Part shown: piece after piece, positions 59,982-64,000 of the stretch
Layout of the letters: each line of letters opens with the position of its first letter
How positions within the stretch are numbered: the stretch's first letter is position 1
DNA from: Spirosoma endbachense
GTDB lineage: Bacteria > Bacteroidota > Bacteroidia > Cytophagales > Spirosomataceae
Direction of reading: 5' to 3'
NCBI RefSeq assembly: GCF_010233585.1
Contig: NZ_CP045997.1
Location: 1,577,749 to 1,641,748, forward strand
Length of the DNA: 64,000 nucleotides
Notes under the pieces: model-generated
What the model was told of the DNA's origin: nothing
Seen by the model: the letters and a program-made list of their open reading frames with translations, nothing else
Database searches by the model: none
Translations under genes and position numbers: made by a program

Positions 59982-60089
59982 TAATCTTTTAAGTCCTACT
60001 TCATTGGCTTTTAATAATAACCATCGACCTTTCGGCCGAGAAGCCCGCTCCTGTGGTGGGCCAGTCACATTAAACCTGATCTCAATACT

Positions 60090-60278
60090 ATGAAAAAGTC
60101 AATTCTGGTAGCTGCCTGCGTAGTAGCTGCTCTCTGCGGAAATGTTGCTGTTGCGAATACCCCATCACAAGACAAACCCGTTAGCAAAACCACAACAACG
60201 GTCAAGAAAACGACGCCTGCCAAGGCAACGACCTCAACCAAAACGGTGCACAAAAAACACGTAAAGAAGTCCGAATAA
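60090..60278 (+). CDS. Small lysine-rich exported protein
   Basis: The 62-residue product has a signal peptide MKKSILVAACVVAALCGNVAVA. The mature part is only about 40 residues, made of Thr, Lys and Ala repeats (TTTTVKKTTPAKATTSTKTV) with a HKKHVKK end. It is low-complexity, highly basic and most likely a small periplasmic or surface peptide. A frame on the opposite strand is a shadow caused by the repetitive codons. A hairpin follows it. No function is proposed. Confidence 0.6.
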   Translation: MKKSILVAACVVAALCGNVAVANTPSQDKPVSKTTTTVKKTTPAKATTSTKTVHKKHVKKSE

Positions 60279-60284
60279 ACACGC

Positions 60285-60327
60285 TGGTACCAGACAAGGG
60301 ATGCATCGGTATCTCCTGTCTGGTACT
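60285..60327. terminator. Hairpin between the small basic gene and an SDR gene
   Basis: TGGTACCAGACAAGGGAT pairs with ATCTCCTGTCTGGTACTA at most positions with a seven-base loop. It lies between convergent genes; a T run on the minus side is weak. Confidence 0.6.
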
Positions 60328-60342
60328 ACAAATTGGCTTTTT

Positions 60343-61071
60343 TTATAATATTGTCAATCGGCCACCGTCGGCAACGAGAGTCGTTCCATTGATAAATCGT
60401 GCTTCGTCAGAAGCCAGGTAACAGATGGCTGATGCAATGTCGGCGGGTTTACCAATCACTCCTTCAATTTTCTCCTTCCCACTCTTCACATTCGGATTAT
60501 CCCACAGCATGGGCGTATCGACCGCTCCGGGTGCAACACAATTGATACGCACTTTGGCAATGTCATATTCCAGCGAGACTCCACGTGTGAAAGCTTCCAT
60601 CCCACCCTTACTGGCTGCATATGGAATTACATTGGCCGTTGTCTGGTGGGCGTGAACCGAGCTAACATTAACGATTGCACCGCCGTTCATGTGGGGAATA
60701 CAGTGTTTACAGAACAAAAAAACGGCCCGTAGATTAACCGCCAACACCTGATCCCAGTCTTCAACCGATAAATCGACAATGGGGGTAAATGTCATCATGG
60801 CTGCATCATTGACCAGAATATCAACTTTACCCCAAGCCCCGACTGCCTGATTTACAGCGGCTTCAATAGCCTTTGCATCGGCCAGATCAACCTCGGCAAA
60901 CTGTGCATCGCCACCTTTATTCTTGATAAAATTGACAACTTCCTGCCCCCGATCCCGATCGCGTCCGACAATTAAGACCTTACCACCTTCTTCGCCCATT
61001 CGTTCAGCCGTGGCCCGGCCAATGCCCGATGTAGCACCGGTAACAATGCACACTTTATCCGTAAATCGCAT
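60343..61071 (-). CDS. Short-chain dehydrogenase/reductase
   Basis: This 242-residue SDR has TGATSGIG at residues 11-18, Asp in EVDLADAKA near 60, NDAA in place of the usual NNAG near 86-89, Ser in NVSSVHAHQ, YAASKGG with the catalytic Tyr and Lys near 150, and CVAPGAVDTPML near 180. It is a classical SDR with the cofactor probably NAD(H). It converges on the small basic gene at 60090. It is a different branch from the SDR at 58631; the two share only the fold. Confidence 0.87.
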   Translation of the reverse strand: MRFTDKVCIVTGATSGIGRATAERMGEEGGKVLIVGRDRDRGQEVVNFIKNKGGDAQFAEVDLADAKAIEAAVNQAVGAWGKVDILVNDAAMMTFTPIVDLSVEDWDQVLAVNLRAVFLFCKHCIPHMNGGAIVNVSSVHAHQTTANVIPYAASKGGMEAFTRGVSLEYDIAKVRINCVAPGAVDTPMLWDNPNVKSGKEKIEGVIGKPADIASAICYLASDEARFINGTTLVADGGRLTIL

Positions 61072-61146
61072 AAATCAGGTTGTTTCCCTTTTTTAACTGA
61101 CGCCAGAACTTAACTGTTCCTTAAATCGATATTGATTAAGCTACTG

Positions 61147-61190
61147 ATAGCAAAAAAGCGCAGGCCAATTGACCTGCGCTTTTTTGCTAT
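61147..61190 (-). terminator. Terminator after the PorE-like gene
   Basis: Perfect 18-base arms ATAGCAAAAAAGCGCAGG and CCTGCGCTTTTTTGCTAT with an eight-base loop. It starts 23 bases after the stop of the gene ending at 61213 and has the T run on the correct strand. Confidence 0.9.
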
Positions 61191-61212
61191 TCCAAAAGTT
61201 ATCCAACTTTGT

Positions 61213-63507
61213 TTATTGTACGGCCAGAATTTTGAATTCAGTTCGACGATTCTGCTGATGTTCATCTTCAGAACAATTCACTCCGTCTACACAGCCGTTT
61301 ATTATTTCGCTTTCGCCATAACCCCGAGCCACTAACCGTTTTGGTTCTATTCCACGCTGTACTAAATAGTCGAGTGCAGCACGGGCGCGGTTTTCCGAAA
61401 GCCTGACATTATAAGTATCCGGAGCGCGGGAGTCAGTGTGTGAGCGCAATTCGATCTGCATCTGCGGATACTCTTTGAGGATCGCCAGCACGTGATCGAG
61501 CTCTTTGGCAGCATCGGCCCGGATGAAGAATTTGTTCAGGTCATAGTAGATGTTCTTCAACTGATATACATCACCTACGCCATAGAGACCCAGGGAATCA
61601 GTTACTACCTTACTTTTCTTCTTAACCTTACTATACTGGGTTTTCTTGGTTGCATACCGATCTTTTTGAGCAGTGAGTGTGTAAGGTGCCCCTGGCTTCA
61701 TATTGAACTCATACCCGCCATCTGGCCCTGTCGTTACGGTTTGTTCCGACTTATCTTTCTCATTCCGAAGGGTTACTTTTACGCCGGTAGCTGGTTTCTG
61801 GTTCACTTCAGTTTTTACAACTCCTCTCACCAAGGTATTTTCTGTGCGTTCGAGGTAAATCGAAACGCTCAGCACCGGTTTAGCCGATTGGGTCAACGTT
61901 GAGAATCGAACGCTATTCAAGGCAAATCCTTCTTTTACGGCCCGGAATTCATACTCGGTGTTTGCTTCTACGCATATTTCAGCACGCCCGTCAACATTCG
62001 TTATACGCAAATCCTGATTGGCTCCGTTTCGCATAATTCGCACATCGGCACTCTCGATTGGTGTACCGGTTTTGGCATCGTACACTAAAATATTGAGTTG
62101 CTTACACGTACGGCGAAACGAATAAATATCGTCGTCACTAACCCCTTTCTTACGGTTGCTGCTAAAAAAGCCCGATGTCCGATATTTATCGGTTATGAAT
62201 CCGAAGTCATCTTTTTCAGAGTTGATGGGCGCACCTGCGTTCTGAACACCTTTGTAGGCTACGCCATCTTTAAGTTCAGCATAAAATACATCCAAGCCGC
62301 CGAGCCCTTCGTGACCATCCGATGAGAAATACAGATTTCCATTTTCGTCGGCAAAGGGGAACATCTCGTTACCTTCCGTATTGATCTCTTTCCCTAAATT
62401 AACCGGTGTTCCCCACTGGCCATTGGTATACTCAACTACATATAAGTCGGTGCCACCAAATCCGCCCGGCATATCCGATACGAAGTACATTTTGGAATCA
62501 TCGGGCGCAAACGCAGGGTGACCTACCGAATATTCATTGCTGTTGAATGGCACTTCCTTGATCTCGACCCACTTACCGCCCTTATTCACGGAAGAATACA
62601 ATTTCAGTTTTTTTACACCATCAGAACTTTTCCCTGCTTTACCTTTACTGGTATTATTTCGGGTGAAAACAATGGTGTTCTGATCTCGGGTAAATGTCAT
62701 TGGTCCCTCATGGTATTTGGTGTTGAGGGTCCGGCTGAATATTTCTGCTTTGGTCAGGGGTTGAGACGCATCGGCAGCTTCTTCTGCGGTCTGTCCTTTA
62801 GCATCGGTTCCTCCACCTACAATGGCCGTACTCGGACCACGTTTCAGCTCTGAACCCGGAACTCGTAACTGGTTTGTATCCGGGTGAAAATACATATCAA
62901 GAAATGGGGTCTGATTCCAGTTAAAGACTCGTTTTACCACACCCGATTCGTCGCGGGCCGATACGAAGACAATACCTCCTTTATAATACATTGGGCTGAA
63001 ATCAGCCTGACGGGAGTTAATGGGCAGACTATAAAGCCGATACGAAGATGAATCCTGATAGAAGCGGCTTATATCCATGTAGGAAACTGTATATCGACGT
63101 CCACGCAAATCCTGGCCCTGTTTTTCACCGTATTGGCTATACATTTTCTGCGACTCCCGATACTTACCATTCTGCGCCAGAGACTGCGCATAGTATAGAT
63201 AAATTTCGCTGTCCAGATCCGTGTACTGCTTCACTAATTCGGAGTAAACGCGTTCTGCATTACGGGTGTCCTGTAGCTTACGATAGCTATAGCCGAGTTT
63301 GGTCAAAGCTTCGCGCGTTTCAGCAGGTTCCTTCTTTTTATCGGCTCGCAAAAACTCTTCATACGCCCGCACTGCGCTGACGTAACTAAGGTTATCAAAC
63401 TGTTTGTTAGCCGCTCGTAACCGCGCATTTTGCGCCCGGACGGTAAGGCTTCCAAGTGCCATTCCCGCTATGAGCAAAATCAGTATAAATCGGTTCATGG
63501 GAGTCAA
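61213..63507 (-). CDS. OmpA-family protein with TPR, WD40-like and CRD domains (PorE-like)
   Basis: This 764-residue envelope protein has the domain order of PorE of the type IX secretion system. A signal peptide (MTPMNRFILILLIAGMALGSL) is followed by TPR helices (about 30-130), a six-bladed PD40 propeller (about 150-440, with PAFAPDDSKMYFVSDMPGGFGGTDLYV and EMFPFADENGNLYFSSDGHEGLGGLDVF), carboxypeptidase-regulatory segments (about 465-625), and a C-terminal OmpA domain (YDLNKFFIRADAAKELDHV, IELRSHTDSRAPDTYNVRLSENRA, NRRTEFKIL) for peptidoglycan binding. A role in anchoring the secretion machine is inferred from order and length. No other Por genes adjoin. Confidence 0.8.
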   Translation of the reverse strand: MTPMNRFILILLIAGMALGSLTVRAQNARLRAANKQFDNLSYVSAVRAYEEFLRADKKKEPAETREALTKLGYSYRKLQDTRNAERVYSELVKQYTDLDSEIYLYYAQSLAQNGKYRESQKMYSQYGEKQGQDLRGRRYTVSYMDISRFYQDSSSYRLYSLPINSRQADFSPMYYKGGIVFVSARDESGVVKRVFNWNQTPFLDMYFHPDTNQLRVPGSELKRGPSTAIVGGGTDAKGQTAEEAADASQPLTKAEIFSRTLNTKYHEGPMTFTRDQNTIVFTRNNTSKGKAGKSSDGVKKLKLYSSVNKGGKWVEIKEVPFNSNEYSVGHPAFAPDDSKMYFVSDMPGGFGGTDLYVVEYTNGQWGTPVNLGKEINTEGNEMFPFADENGNLYFSSDGHEGLGGLDVFYAELKDGVAYKGVQNAGAPINSEKDDFGFITDKYRTSGFFSSNRKKGVSDDDIYSFRRTCKQLNILVYDAKTGTPIESADVRIMRNGANQDLRITNVDGRAEICVEANTEYEFRAVKEGFALNSVRFSTLTQSAKPVLSVSIYLERTENTLVRGVVKTEVNQKPATGVKVTLRNEKDKSEQTVTTGPDGGYEFNMKPGAPYTLTAQKDRYATKKTQYSKVKKKSKVVTDSLGLYGVGDVYQLKNIYYDLNKFFIRADAAKELDHVLAILKEYPQMQIELRSHTDSRAPDTYNVRLSENRARAALDYLVQRGIEPKRLVARGYGESEIINGCVDGVNCSEDEHQQNRRTEFKILAVQ

Positions 63508-63655
63508 TAAGTTAAAATACTATGGGCTTACGGCAATCGTATCAAATAAAGTGCCAGTTTTTTAAATTTAATAGATCCATACCCCGACTTATTACATAAA
63601 TCGTTTTTTTTAACCTTAAAAGTACAATTTATTAGAGTTAAATTCGCGACATGAG

Positions 63656-64000
63656 TCACTTATTTTGCCAAATAAATCGGGCAATTTGCCTTGTTTTCGC
63701 CGTTACCCGATAGCGATGATCAATCCGACGACCAGCTACCCATACAATCTGATCAGCTGACAGCAGAACGATTGCCTGTTCTCGTTCAGACCTGGTTAGC
63801 TTGAGATCATTGAGCAGATCACTCACTAATTTATGGCCGTTCAGCCCTAACGGATGAAAACGGTCGCCCTGACGCCAAGTCCGAATGGTGAGCGGAAACG
63901 TTATCAGGTCAGCATCCAGGCAGGCTATTTTAGGATCAGTAGGTAATCGAAACGCAGTAGTTTTTTCAACAACATCCACAGTCAGTATAAATTGTCCGGC
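63656..64000 (-). CDS. tilS: tRNA(Ile)-lysidine synthase, C-terminal part
   Basis: This is the last 115 codons of a gene running off the right edge. The TilS C-terminal domain is recognisable by LTIRTWRQGDRFHPLGLNGHKLVSDLLNDLKLTRSEREQA, then VLLSADQIVWVAGRRIDHRYRVT. The enzyme makes lysidine at C34 of tRNA-Ile(CAU); the catalytic N-terminal domain lies outside. In frame, the left-most visible residues are AGQFILTV. There is about 150 bases of AT-rich DNA between it and the PorE-like gene, so the two are probably separate units. Confidence 0.85.
   Translation of the reverse strand, partial: AGQFILTVDVVEKTTAFRLPTDPKIACLDADLITFPLTIRTWRQGDRFHPLGLNGHKLVSDLLNDLKLTRSEREQAIVLLSADQIVWVAGRRIDHRYRVTAKTRQIARFIWQNK

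Noticed and set aside
1..64000. CRISPR arrays, rRNA genes, further tRNA genes, riboswitches, toxin-antitoxin or defence islands.
   Set aside because: None was found when scanning by eye; the nuclease, macrodomain and DinB genes have no partners that would indicate a defence or toxin system.

Overview
The window looks like a piece of a Bacteroidota chromosome, most likely Cytophagales close to Spirosoma. The evidence is a SusC/SusD pair, a subtilase with a type IX secretion sorting tail, a PorE-like OmpA protein, DUF3871, promoters of the TTG/TAnnTTTG type and almost no Shine-Dalgarno signals. The genus is an inference; nothing in the window fixes it.

Positions 1 to about 10,342 are an AT-rich accessory region. 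It holds part of an IS256-family insertion sequence, a long hairpin, a DUF3871 gene, an AAA_24-type ATP-binding pseudogene broken by frameshifts, a small zinc-ribbon gene, about 2 kb without a credible gene but with inverted TGTCCG repeats, a RepA/AAA_25-type ATPase, a MerR-like regulator, a small accessory gene and a large serine recombinase. The recombinase reading frame runs through the terminator and body of a tRNA-Leu(CAA) gene on the opposite strand. This is read as the right end of an element integrated at the 3' end of that tRNA gene. Its left end is outside the window.

From 10.5 to 19.7 kb lie ordinary chromosomal genes: an FtsX/MacB-type permease, a secreted protein of the group usually mislabelled asparagine synthetase B, a NUC1 nuclease, a BaiN/HI0933 flavoprotein, a lipoprotein, an acetamidase/formamidase, a DHA2 exporter and a Dabb-domain protein.

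From 20 to 35.6 kb is a sugar-utilisation locus: eight collinear minus-strand genes facing a convergent GntR/UTRA regulator. In transcription order they are an ACS-type MFS transporter, an AraA-fold isomerase, SusC, SusD, a large secreted protein of no recognised family, a GH106 rhamnosidase, an alpha/beta hydrolase and an SGNH hydrolase. A shared 12-mer, GCACTAAGTTAA, lies in front of both the transporter and the isomerase and is the best candidate operator. The inferred job is uptake and breakdown of a rhamnose-containing, probably acylated, glycan.

From 36 to 46.3 kb is a mostly minus-strand housekeeping block: a 51-residue basic protein, a membrane protein, a GT2 glycosyltransferase, HemL, a TPR plus periplasmic-binding (LpoA-like) protein, YidC, PyrG and a threonine dehydratase. 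From 46.5 to 64 kb come a sugar isomerase/epimerase, an M20 amidohydrolase, an aldehyde dehydrogenase, a secreted subtilase, a macrodomain protein, a pair of small secreted paralogues, a Nudix protein, a DUF2911 protein, a sodium:solute symporter with a 41-residue partner, two SDRs, DinB, the PorE-like protein and the C-terminal end of TilS.

Many intergenic spaces hold strong hairpins. Three of them (near 16.4, 37.9 and 45.3 kb) share a GTGCCA[C/A]GGTTT core inside outer stems that differ in sequence but pair with themselves. No CRISPR array, rRNA gene or recognisable riboswitch was seen.
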